Of a stretch of 64,000 nt of DNA, positions 8,078 through 15,947 are shown one piece after another. Both the position numbers and the translations under genes were made by a program. The stretch is from Oceanisphaera pacifica (GTDB lineage Bacteria; Pseudomonadota; Gammaproteobacteria; Enterobacterales; Aeromonadaceae), in assembly GCF_017498065.1 (NCBI RefSeq), contig NZ_JAGDFX010000004.1:1-64000 (forward strand), read 5' to 3'. Under the pieces are notes generated by a model that was not told the origin of the DNA, did no database searches, and saw only the letters and a list, made by a program, of their open reading frames with translations. Numbering within the stretch: the stretch's first letter is position 1; each line of letters starts with the position of its first letter.

Positions 8078-8440
8078 TAAGTGCCTTCAATAACTGAGTG
8101 ATAAAATATTTTGCAACGGAATCCGCAGAAAGCACGGAAAAATAGGGATAAGATCTGAAAAGGCTAAAAGATAGCTGGAAGCGATAAGCTAGAAGCTGGA
8201 AGTAAAACCGAAAATAAAAATACCGCAGTGTTTTGGATTAGCTTTCGGCTTCAGGCATCCAGCTATCTTTACTCCTTACAGGTTTATCTTAGCTTGTCCA
8301 TTTTACAGCTTTAAAGCCTTTGCTCTTACTATAAAAAATTTCGCTCTTATGGTGATCTTTTCGTGGGTTTCGTGGATTTCGTGGATTTCGTTGCAAGTAT
8401 CTTTAGTCTTTTGTTTGTTAATTCAACATTGCCTTTAAAG
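8078..8440. repeat. Class A element between ung and tesB
   Basis: 363 bp. The arms run from about 8111 (TTGCAACGGAATCCGCAG) to 8396 (GTGGATTTCGTTGCAA), with AGCTGGAAGCGATAAGC and the complement of the 846-1142 centre inside. TGGATTTCG is duplicated near the right end. No coding sequence seen. Confidence 0.75.
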
Positions 8441-9313
8441 TCATTCAGCACTGCCCCCGCGGGACCTGATAATCCCTTCTTGCATGGTGCTTGCCACTAA
8501 GGTGCCGTCTTGGGTGTAGCAGCGGCCTTGTACTAGGCCTCGGCCGCCTATGGCGCGGGGGCTTTCTATGGCATATAAAATCCAGTCGTCTAGCCGAAAA
8601 TCTTGGTGAAACCACATGGCGTGATCAATGGTGGCTACTTGCAGTTCTCTGTCCCAGTACGAACGCCCGTGGGGCATGAGTGAAACCGGTAAAAAGTTAA
8701 AATCAGACGCGTAAGCTAGTAGGTATTTATGAATACGTACATCGTCTGGCAAAGGGCCATTGGCCTTTAGCCAGACATATTGTACTGGCTCTGCCACTTG
8801 TGGCTGCAAGGGATTGTTGTAATGCACTTGTCGCATTTCTATGGGCGACTCAGATAGCCATTTATCTTTTATTGATTTAGGCAAGTATTGCGCCAAGGCT
8901 TTTATATGTTCGCTATCGGGGGTAATGCCCTCGGGCCCTGGCACATCGGGCATAGGAGCTTGATGTTCAAAGCCCGGTACCGGCTGTTGAAAAGAAGCGG
9001 TCATGTAAAAAATGGGCTTGTCGTATTGCAGCGCTTTTATACGACGAGTAGAGGTAGTTTTGCCATCGCGAATGGTTTCTACGTCGTAAGTAATGGGTTT
9101 GTTTACATCACCTGGGCGCAAGAAGTAAGAATGAAATGAGTGTACGGGCCTGTCTGCCGCTAGGGTATATTTAGCCGCCGCCAGTGCTTGGCCCATCACT
9201 TGGCCACCAAATACGGCACCAAAGCCTAAATCCATGCTTTGGCCTGTGTATTGGCCGTCGCCGATAGGCTCTAGCGCCAGCAAGTTAAGTAGTTCATTTA
9301 ATGCTTGGCTCAT
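8441..9313 (-). CDS. tesB: Acyl-CoA thioesterase II
   Basis: A 290-residue double-hotdog thioesterase that hydrolyses medium- and long-chain acyl-CoA in the cytosol. The N-terminal hotdog contains GFGAVFGGQVMGQALAAA and VHSFHSYFLRPGD; the second has ATIDHAMWFHQDFRLDDWILY, which includes the conserved Asp of the TesB catalytic triad, and GRGLVQGRCYTQDGTLVASTMQEG. The length is the same as for E. coli TesB. The ATG is preceded by AGGGGAGAA at good spacing. It stands alone between repeat blocks. Confidence 0.95.
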   Translation of the reverse strand: MSQALNELLNLLALEPIGDGQYTGQSMDLGFGAVFGGQVMGQALAAAKYTLAADRPVHSFHSYFLRPGDVNKPITYDVETIRDGKTTSTRRIKALQYDKPIFYMTASFQQPVPGFEHQAPMPDVPGPEGITPDSEHIKALAQYLPKSIKDKWLSESPIEMRQVHYNNPLQPQVAEPVQYVWLKANGPLPDDVRIHKYLLAYASDFNFLPVSLMPHGRSYWDRELQVATIDHAMWFHQDFRLDDWILYAIESPRAIGGRGLVQGRCYTQDGTLVASTMQEGIIRSRGGSAE

Positions 9314-9842
9314 ATCATTCTCCCCTTTTCGTAAGGTTAAGGTAATGTTGAGTTAACTGACAAACACTCAAGACTAGGCCCTTTTGCCACGGAATACACG
9401 GAAGAACACGGAAAAATTAAGCTAACATAACAGCGAATAATCTTTAATGGTAAGAGCAAAGGCCATAAGGGCAATGTTGAATGTTGAATGTTGGATTAAC
9501 TGACAAACACTCAAGACTGGGCCCTTTTGCAACGAAATCCGCTAAACCCACGAAAAGATCACCATAAGAGCGAAAATTATCATAGTAAATGCTAAACACA
9601 CTGTTTTATAAGCTTTGTGTCTGCTCTTACCAAGAACAGTCTTTTTTCAGATCTTATCTCTATTTTTTAGCGGGTTTCGCGGGTTTCGTTGCAAGGTGTC
9701 TTAGTCTCTTGACCTTCATTCAACATTGCCATGTAGAAGTAAAGTGGACTGGCTGAGATAAACCCGTGAAGCGTGAGGGGGACGACACTCAACCAGTGCA
9801 ATATTTTACTTCCAGCTTCCGGCTTCTAGCTTCCAGCTCTTC
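9314..9842. repeat. Two nested class A elements between tesB and yciI
   Basis: 529 bp. A partial left arm at about 9383-9460 (TTGCCACGGAATACACGG) is followed by a complete element at about 9527-9694. The latter belongs to a variant whose centre reads TAAATGCTAAACACACTG ... TTTGTGTCTGCTCTTACC, shared with 28045-28210, 28255-28421 and 34699-34880. ATGTTGAATGTTG outer arms precede it. No gene seen. Confidence 0.75.
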
Positions 9843-10142
9843 TTAAGGCAGTACTTTCTTAAATGGCTTCACTGACACTGACGCGTATACACCTGCGGCT
9901 ACATACGGATCTTCGTTGGCCCAGGTTTGCGCCTCTGTTAAAGAGCCAAATTCGGCAATGACGGTGCTACCGGTAAAGCCTGCTTCACCTGGGTCTTCTG
10001 CATCAATGGCAGGATTTGGGCCTGCGACTAACAAACGACCTTCTTCTGCTAGTGCCTGTAAACGTGCCAAATGTGCAGGGCGCGCTTCTTTGCGCAATGC
10101 CAAACTATCCGCTTTATCTTGAGCAATAATTGCATACCACAT
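9843..10142 (-). CDS. yciI: YciI family protein
   Basis: A 99-residue ferredoxin-like-fold protein of the YCII family. It starts MWYAIIAQD, has the invariant His of the family in the [11 protein letters not shown] segment, and the [29 protein letters not shown] region typical of YciI. The E. coli homologue has no proven reaction. Synteny with yciB, about 65 bp upstream on the same strand, agrees with the enterobacterial order and suggests co-transcription. Confidence 0.92.
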   Translation of the reverse strand: MWYAIIAQDKADSLALRKEARPAHLARLQALAEEGRLLVAGPNPAIDAEDPGEAGFTGSTVIAEFGSLTEAQTWANEDPYVAAGVYASVSVKPFKKVLP

Positions 10143-10207
10143 CAGTGTGTTTTCCTTATCAGTTACGTTTAAATAAAAACTATGGCTAGATGATGATTAC
10201 CGACAGT

Positions 10208-10741
10208 TTACTGTTCGGTTTTTTGGTGACGGTATAAATACAGTACGGTGGCAAAGGTAAACAGCAAGGTGAGGCCCAGTAAGCCAAACACTTTAAAGTT
10301 AACCCATACTTCTTGTGGCAAGCTAAACGCTACATACACGTTAAGTGCGCCACACACCGCAAAAAATGCCGCCCAAGCCACATTGGCTTTGTCCCATACG
10401 GCATCGGGTAAGGTCATTTCTTTGCCTAGCATCTGCTTAATCAGATTTTTACCAAATCCATAGCGGCTTACCAGTAGCCCCAGGGCAAAAAAGCCATTTA
10501 CTGCGGTCACCTTCCATTTAATAAAGGCGTCATCTTGAAAGAACATGGTTAGGCCACCAAAAAACATCACCAGCACTAAGGTAATCAGGTGCATTTTCTC
10601 TAACCGTTTATGTTTTAGCCAAAACACCAGCATTTGCACACAGGTGGCCGCCATTAGCGCGCCGGTAGCGGCATAGATATCAACGGTTTTGTACACCGCA
10701 AAAAATATGATCAGAGGAATAAATTCAATTAGTTGTTTCAT
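10208..10741 (-). CDS. yciB: Septation protein A / inner-membrane protein YciB
   Basis: A 177-residue polytopic inner-membrane protein with about five membrane helices ([77 protein letters not shown]). Homologues (YciB/IspA) are needed for normal cell envelope and septation. I use ATG 10741, with AGGG 9 nt upstream, rather than the in-frame TTG at 10750, which has no ribosome-binding site. Confidence 0.93.
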   Translation of the reverse strand: MKQLIEFIPLIIFFAVYKTVDIYAATGALMAATCVQMLVFWLKHKRLEKMHLITLVLVMFFGGLTMFFQDDAFIKWKVTAVNGFFALGLLVSRYGFGKNLIKQMLGKEMTLPDAVWDKANVAWAAFFAVCGALNVYVAFSLPQEVWVNFKVFGLLGLTLLFTFATVLYLYRHQKTEQ

Positions 10742-12078
10742 TACTAGCAACCCTAAAAAACAATATGCTGTAGTCTACCACAACCCACAGTTATCAAGGC
10801 AATGCTGAATGGCTGAAAGCTCGAAGCTCGAAGCTGGAAGCTGAAAGCTGAAAGCTGAATCTGAAAGCTGAAAGCTGAAAGCTCGAAGCTCGAAGCTGGA
10901 AGCTGGAAGCTGGAAGCTGGAAGCTGAAAGCTGAAAGCTGAAAGCGGTAAGCTAAGCAAAAACACAGAGGCATTTTTGTTTTTACTTCCGGCTTCTAGCT
11001 TCAAGCTTATTACTATCTGTTAACTGGATTGCCGCGTCGCTGCGCTCCTCGCAATGACCCAAGGGCAATGTTGAATTAACTGACAAACACTCAACACTAA
11101 GCCCTTTTGCAACGAAATCCGCTAAACCCACGAAAAGATCAACATAACAGCGAAAAATTTTAATGGTAAGAGCAAGATCACCGATAGCTGGAAGCTAAGC
11201 CAAAACACTGCGGTACTTTTATTTTCGGTTTTACTTCCAACTTCTAGCTTATCGCTTCCAGCTATCTTTTAGCCTTTTCAGATCTGCTCCCTATTTTTCC
11301 GTGGGTTTCGTGGATTCCGTGGCAAAAGATCTTTAGACGTGCCGCTGCGCGCCACCAGCCAGCTGAAGCGGCCTCTACCTGGGCGGTGCAATGACCGATG
11401 TTGTCATTGCGAGGAACGAAGCAATCCATCCCAAACAAAGCTATACGTCTAACGCTGACCGCCTTACGTTAAAAACAAAACGGTTTTGGCTGTTTGTACA
11501 GCGCTCAGCGTAAAGCGTAGAGAAAGCCGGAAGCTGAGAGCTGGAAGCGGTAAGCTAAGCAAAAACACAGAGGCATTTTTGTTTTTACTTCCGGCTTCTA
11601 GCTTCAAGCTTATTACTATCTGTTAACTGGATTGCCGCGTCGCTGCGCTCCTCGCAATGACCCAAGGGCAATGTTGGATTAACTGACAAATGCTCAACAC
11701 TAAGCCCTTTTGCAACGAAATCCGCTAAACCCACGAAAAGATCACCATAACAGCGAAAAGTCTTAATGGTAAGAGCAAGATCACCGATAGCTGGAAGTCT
11801 GAAGCCGAAAGCTAATATTTTCGGTTTTACTTCCAGCTTCTAGCTTATCGCTTCCAGCTATTTTTTAGCTCTTACCAATAAAAACCTCTTTTAGATGTTA
11901 TCCCTACTTTTTAGCGGATTTAGTGGGTTTCGTTGCCAGTTGTCTTATCTTGATCTGTTGGCCTTTGAATTCATTCAACATTATTTTAAAGATTTATTGG
12001 CTTAATTTGGGTTTATGGTCAAGGCTTGATGATGTCCTACTGGACAATTTTTAAACACTTTCATCAAGGAGTGATGAT
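10742..12078. repeat. Large mosaic repeat region upstream of the comEA-like gene
   Basis: 1.3 kb without a gene. In order: an AGCTGGAAGC simple tract (10805-10950); a class B end at about 11024-11060; a class A element (about 11107-11324); a full class B element (about 11401-11663); a second class A element (about 11709-11937); then about 100 bp of unique sequence up to comEA. Bases 10943-11240 and 11547-11810 are near-identical direct repeats. Bases 11275-11880 have an inverted near-identical partner at 19068-19676. Confidence 0.85.
11275..11880 (+). repeat. Left copy of a ~600 bp inverted repeat
   Basis: The reverse complement of this stretch matches 19068-19676 almost base for base. Shared features in the same order are CAATGACCGATGTTGTCATT, the GCCACCAGCCAGCTGAAGCG segment, the AACGTAAGGCGG arm, the AAAACACAGAGGCATTTTTG stretch and the GGTTTTACTTCCAGCTTC core. 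By eye I count only a handful of differences, one a 6-base indel in an A/C-rich run. The copies face each other across about 7.2 kb. Confidence 0.9.
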
Positions 12079-12369
12079 ATGAATAAGCCCCTATTATTAA
12101 GCTTTTTATTGGCGTTATTTGCTTTTTCTACCCCGAGTTTGGCACAAGATGCACCTATGGCTGAAGATGCGGTGATTAGCAGTATTAACATTAACACTGC
12201 TAATACCGAGCAGTTGAGCATGTTAACCGGTATTGGCTCGGCTAAAGCTAAGGCCATAGTGGAATACCGTGAAGCAAATGGTCCTTTTAGCTCGGTTGAT
12301 GATTTAGCCAGCGTCAGTGGTATTGGCCCTGCTACTGTTGAAAAGAATCGACATTTACTAAGTAAGTAA
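12079..12369 (+). CDS. ComEA-like helix-hairpin-helix protein
   Basis: A 96-residue protein with a signal peptide (LLLSFLLALFAFSTPSLAQ) and a C-terminal double helix-hairpin-helix: ININTANTEQLSMLTGIGSAKAKAIVEYREANGPF and VDDLASVSGIGPATVEKN. This is the ComEA family, periplasmic DNA-binding proteins that pull transforming DNA across the outer membrane in competent Vibrio and relatives. AAGGAG lies upstream of the ATG. Whether it acts in competence here is inferred from the family; no other competence gene is adjacent. Confidence 0.9.
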   Translation: MNKPLLLSFLLALFAFSTPSLAQDAPMAEDAVISSININTANTEQLSMLTGIGSAKAKAIVEYREANGPFSSVDDLASVSGIGPATVEKNRHLLSK

Positions 12370-12475
12370 TTAAGGCAAGTAGTTAAGCAAGTAGCCGTTT
12401 ATTATTAAGCGCTAGTCCTCCTTAAGATGGTCGGGAGGGCTGCTATTGGTTATGATAGGGCATTCTTAATTTACT

Positions 12476-13468
12476 GTGACTTTATTTAGTATGCCATCTA
12501 CAAAATCATCTTCTAATACTCAACAAGCCAACGCCCAAGATACTCAATTAAAAGAAGCGCCTGCTGCTATTGCTGCACCGCTTATTCGTAAAGCCGTGAT
12601 CCCAGTTGCCGGCTTGGGCACGCGTATGCTGCCTGCTACTAAGGCGATTCCTAAAGAAATGCTGCCAGTGGTAGATAAGCCACTTATTCAGTATGTGGTG
12701 AATGAGGCTGTAAAGGCGGGTATTAAAGAGATTGTGTTGGTGACCCATGCCAGTAAAAACTCCATTGAAAACCACTTTGATACCAGTTTTGAACTAGAAG
12801 CTACTCTAGAAAAACGAGTAAAGCGCCAGCTGTTGGATGAAGTAAAACGCATTTGTCCGCCAGATGTCACCATTATGCATGTGCGCCAAGGCGAAGCAAA
12901 AGGCTTGGGCCATGCCATTTTATGCGCTCAGCCATTAGTGGGTAACGAACCTTTCGCAATTTTACTGCCCGATGTATTAATTGACGATGCCGCCTGTAAT
13001 TTACAGCAAGATAATACTGCCGCCATGATCACCGCCTTTGCGGACACTGGGCATAGCCAAATTTTGGTGGAGCCAGTGGCAGAAGAGCAAGTAGACCAGT
13101 TTGGTATTGTTGACTTAGGCAGTGCCTCATTAGCGCAAGGCGAGTCGGCCCCCATTAATGCCATGGTTGAAAAGCCCGATCGTGAAGACGCCCCTTCTAA
13201 CTTAGCCGTGGTAGGCCGTTATGTGTTGTCTGCTGATATTTGGCCGCTGCTAAGCAAAACACCTTTAGGTAAAGGCGATGAAATTCAGCTTACCGACACC
13301 ATTGCCATGTTAATGGAGCAGCAAGCGGTTGATGCGCATCATATTACTGGCAAAAGTCACGACTGCGGTAATAAGCTTGGCTTAATGATGGCCAATGTTG
13401 AATATGGTATGCGCCACACCCAATTGGGTGAAGACTTTCGCCAATATTTAAAACAGCTTAAGTTTTAA
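12476..13468 (+). CDS. galU: UTP-glucose-1-phosphate uridylyltransferase
   Basis: The enzyme makes UDP-glucose from UTP and glucose-1-phosphate, a precursor for LPS core, capsule and osmolytes. The nucleotidyltransferase signature [24 protein letters not shown] is intact, with EKP at the later substrate loop. The N-terminus is about 20-30 residues longer than in E. coli and rich in Ser, Gln and Ala. Two starts are possible: GTG 12476 (330 aa) and ATG 12491 (325 aa); neither has a convincing ribosome-binding site. The stop lies inside an 11 bp tandem repeat. Confidence 0.95.
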   Translation: MTLFSMPSTKSSSNTQQANAQDTQLKEAPAAIAAPLIRKAVIPVAGLGTRMLPATKAIPKEMLPVVDKPLIQYVVNEAVKAGIKEIVLVTHASKNSIENHFDTSFELEATLEKRVKRQLLDEVKRICPPDVTIMHVRQGEAKGLGHAILCAQPLVGNEPFAILLPDVLIDDAACNLQQDNTAAMITAFADTGHSQILVEPVAEEQVDQFGIVDLGSASLAQGESAPINAMVEKPDREDAPSNLAVVGRYVLSADIWPLLSKTPLGKGDEIQLTDTIAMLMEQQAVDAHHITGKSHDCGNKLGLMMANVEYGMRHTQLGEDFRQYLKQLKF

Positions 13469-13503
13469 TTAAGTTTTAATTAAGTTTTAATTAAGTTTTA
13501 AAA
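13458..13503. repeat. 11 bp tandem repeat spanning the galU stop
   Basis: The unit TTAAGTTTTAA is repeated about four times head to tail. The first unit encodes the last residues and the TAA stop of galU; each later unit carries further TAA codons. It is not a hairpin terminator. Confidence 0.85.
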
Positions 13504-13582
13504 CACCGCATTGAATGTTAGCCACGGCTAACTAACGTGACGTTACTCATATAACCAGATAACAAGGGAGTAGGTAACAAGA

Positions 13583-14344
13583 ATGACACCGGCAGAGTAT
13601 CAGGCGCTGACGTCTCCTAAGTTGTCTCACCCTGCACGCAGTTTGTATCAGTTTTACCTGCAACATCAGGCGCGCGGTGAATATACCCAAGCGCTAGACT
13701 ACCCAGTGTTAGGTAAAGCGTTAGCGGTGCAAGGTGAAGGAGAATATCGTTATCGGGTAACCCCTGCTACTTTAACTGACTTGGTTGATGAGTTACTGGA
13801 TATAGGGTTATTAAACGTGGTAGAGAATCCGCACCCACAGCATTATCACGGTGCGGTGTTTTCATTACCGTTAAAGCGCTTGCAAGGGCTGGCCGCCCTG
13901 CCATCTCGCCAGTTTGCAATGCATCCAGACTGGCGACCAGATGAGCAGTTTGCGGGGTTGGCTCGGCTGTGCGGTTTGCTAGATAGCCATATTGATGAAA
14001 CTGAGCTGGGTGAGTTTATTGCCTATTGGCTAGGTCGCCCAGAGGTGTTTGAAAATCAGCACCAATGGATGTTGAAATTAGTACGTAAGCTAAAAAATCA
14101 GCGTAGTATTAAGCGCACTTCTGCTCCTGTAGCTGAAGCCGGTTACCAACAACAAGCGGTATCGCCTCAGCAAAGTGACACTGGCCCCAGTAAACGGGCA
14201 CAGCAAATGATGGCAGAGGCGCAGCGCCTTAACACATCCCTTAATGCCGACTCGTCTTATACAGACGCTGCTAATACAGACACTCGGGCGAATAAACCAA
14301 CCCCACCAACAGAGGACAGTGATGCCAATGAAAAAGACAGCTGA
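13583..14344 (+). CDS. dnaT: DnaT-like primosomal protein
   Basis: 253 residues. The segment RQFAMHPDWRPDEQFAGLARLCGL ... TELGEFIAYWLGRPEVFENQHQWMLKLVRKL lines up with the C-terminal DNA-binding region of E. coli DnaT (KFAMYPDWQPD ... [23 protein letters not shown]). E. coli DnaT is 179 residues; this protein has a longer N-terminal winged-helix-like part and a disordered Gln/Thr/Asp-rich tail. DnaT works with PriA/PriB to reload DnaB via DnaC at collapsed forks. The downstream dnaC overlaps it by 23 nt, which supports the call. Confidence 0.85.
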   Translation: MTPAEYQALTSPKLSHPARSLYQFYLQHQARGEYTQALDYPVLGKALAVQGEGEYRYRVTPATLTDLVDELLDIGLLNVVENPHPQHYHGAVFSLPLKRLQGLAALPSRQFAMHPDWRPDEQFAGLARLCGLLDSHIDETELGEFIAYWLGRPEVFENQHQWMLKLVRKLKNQRSIKRTSAPVAEAGYQQQAVSPQQSDTGPSKRAQQMMAEAQRLNTSLNADSSYTDAANTDTRANKPTPPTEDSDANEKDS

Positions 14345-15173
14345 AGAAATTGCCGCCGATCTTAATGATATCGCTCGTCGTCGTCGCCGCCCTAAGCCAC
14401 AAAAAGATACCACGCCAACCGCTGCCGGTGGAGAGGTCACTCAGGTGCTAAACAGAATACAGCAGCTGCGCGCAGGGGGCACATTGCCGGAATATGATTA
14501 TTTTGAGCTTAAGCGCCAATATGAACAGCAAGCGAATAAAGATGTGCAACAAGCTCAGATGCAAGCTAAGCAGCAACGCACCGAGCGCTTGTTAGCTCAG
14601 GCCGATCTCAACCCTGAATGGGTGTTCGATAATATGGACATTAACGACCCCGCTTTGGGCCATCATATTGAAACGGCACATCACTTTATTAATGCCTTTG
14701 AGCATTGGAAAGAAAAAGGCGGCGCGGCTATTCTCATTTATGGGGACTTTGGTACTGGCAAGTCGACCTTGGCGGGTTCTATTGCTCATGAGTTAATTCA
14801 GCAACATCAAAAGTCGGTGATTTTTCAACAATGGGCGTCTGTAGTCGATCGACTGTTTTTTGGGGTACTGGAAGAGCAAGAAACGCGTAATCAGTATCGT
14901 AAGGCGTTAGAGGAAGTGGATTTATTGATCCTAGATGAAGTATCGGCGAACCGCGCGCGCTTGGCCGAAAGCCAGTCGAGCTTTTTGGGGCATTTATTGC
15001 GCCGACGCCGTAACTTAGCGAAAAGTGTGATTATTATTACTAACCACGACCCTCAGTCTTTACACCGCGCCGTGGGGGATTTTTGTTTTGAGGCCATTAA
15101 GGCGTTTCATCCGGTTGATATTGCCCTACACGGCCCCAGCCGCCGACCCGACATAGGGGAATACCGGAGCTAA
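14322..15173 (+). CDS. dnaC: DnaC-like helicase loader ATPase
   Basis: 283 residues of the DnaC/IstB AAA+ family. Walker A GDFGTGKST and Walker B DLLILDEV are intact, followed by SSFLGHLLRRRRNLAKSVIIITNHDP, which carries the sensor-1 and arginine-rich part. ATG 14322 is chosen because GAGG lies 6 nt upstream; a longer in-frame extension overlaps dnaT throughout and is unlikely to be coding. IstB-type transposon loaders are a possible alternative, but pairing with dnaT and absence of a transposase make DnaC far more likely. An AGCAATGTTGAATGAAGG repeat arm begins about 10 nt after the stop. Confidence 0.9.
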   Translation: MPMKKTAEEIAADLNDIARRRRRPKPQKDTTPTAAGGEVTQVLNRIQQLRAGGTLPEYDYFELKRQYEQQANKDVQQAQMQAKQQRTERLLAQADLNPEWVFDNMDINDPALGHHIETAHHFINAFEHWKEKGGAAILIYGDFGTGKSTLAGSIAHELIQQHQKSVIFQQWASVVDRLFFGVLEEQETRNQYRKALEEVDLLILDEVSANRARLAESQSSFLGHLLRRRRNLAKSVIIITNHDPQSLHRAVGDFCFEAIKAFHPVDIALHGPSRRPDIGEYRS

Positions 15174-15890
15174 AGGCTATTAACAGCAATGTTGAATGAA
15201 GGTCAAAAGATAAACCCCTTTTGCCACGGAATACACGGAAGAACACGGAAAAATAGAGATAAGATCTGAAAAGAGCTTTCTTGCTAGGTTAGAACTTACT
15301 AACAAGGTCACTTAAGAGCTTAGTCTTAAGTGTTTGTCTATTAATTCAACACTGCCCTTGAGTCATTGCGAGGAGTGCAGCGACGCGGCAATCTATTGCA
15401 CAGACAGCGATACGCTTTACGCTGAGCGCGGTACGAACAACCAAAATCGGTGTGTTCTGCTCTTGTCATTGGTAGGGGCGAATTTATTCGCACAAAAACC
15501 ATGGCACACCTTAAAATCGGTCGAATGAATTCGACCCTACACAGGGTTGGATTGTTTAACGTAAGGCGGTCAGCGTTAGACGTATAGCCTTGGTTTGGGA
15601 TGGATTGCTTCGTACCTCGCAATGACCCAGATGTTGTCATTGCGAGGAGCGTAGCGACGCGGCAATCTAGGTAACAGATAGCAATAAGCTTGAAGCTGGA
15701 AGTAAAACCGAAAATAAAAGTACCGCAGTGTTTTGGCTTCAGACTTCCAGCTATCGGTGATCTTGCTCTTACTATTAAGATTTTTCGCTCTTATGTTGAT
15801 CTTTTAGTGGGTTTCGCGGATTTCGTTGCAAAAAGGCTTAGTGTTGAGTGCTTGTCTGTTAATTCAACATTCAAAATTTAACATTCAACA
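15174..15890. repeat. Class A halves interrupted by a class B/C composite
   Basis: About 715 bp. A class A left arm at about 15220-15280 (TTGCCACGGAATACACGG) and a right arm at about 15700-15831 flank a class B element at 15355-15670 (GTCATTGCGAGGAGTGCAGC ... CGTACCTCGCAATGACCC). Inside that lies a class C element at 15473-15541 (GTAGGGGCGAATTTATTCGC ... GGTCGAATGAATTCGACCC). Three levels of nesting can be read here. No gene seen. Confidence 0.8.
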
Positions 15891-15898
15891 TTGCCTTT

Positions 15899-15936
15899 CA
15901 AGCCCTTAAAGCCCTTAAAGCCCTTAAAGCCCTTCA
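15899..15936 (+). repeat. 9 bp tandem repeat upstream of the HD-GYP gene
   Basis: AAGCCCTTA is repeated about four times, immediately before the ribosome-binding site AAGGA (15936-15940). In frame it would read as Lys-Pro-Leu repeats, which produces an artificial N-terminal extension of the HD-GYP gene. Confidence 0.85.
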
Positions 15937-15947
15937 AGGATGTTTTT

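Noticed and set aside
10805-10950. CRISPR-like array
   Set aside because: The repeats are short heptamers without unique spacers of regular length, and no cas gene is in the window.
12405-12445. Terminator after the comEA-like gene (AGTCCTCC ... GGGAGGGCT)
   Set aside because: The stem is imperfect and there is no T tract after it, so I do not call it.
14244-14321. N-terminal extension of dnaC
   Set aside because: The added residues overlap dnaT and lack family similarity; ATG 14322 has a good ribosome-binding site.
15334-15640. Short ORFs on both strands in class B/C elements (also 19494-19682, 48880-49092, 52168-52706)
   Set aside because: They coincide with repeat modules, differ in frame between copies and have no plausible start signals.
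15891-15947. PFKPLKPLKPLKPF N-terminal extension of the HD-GYP protein
   Set aside because: It is encoded by a 9 bp tandem repeat; the ribosome-binding site points to ATG 15948.
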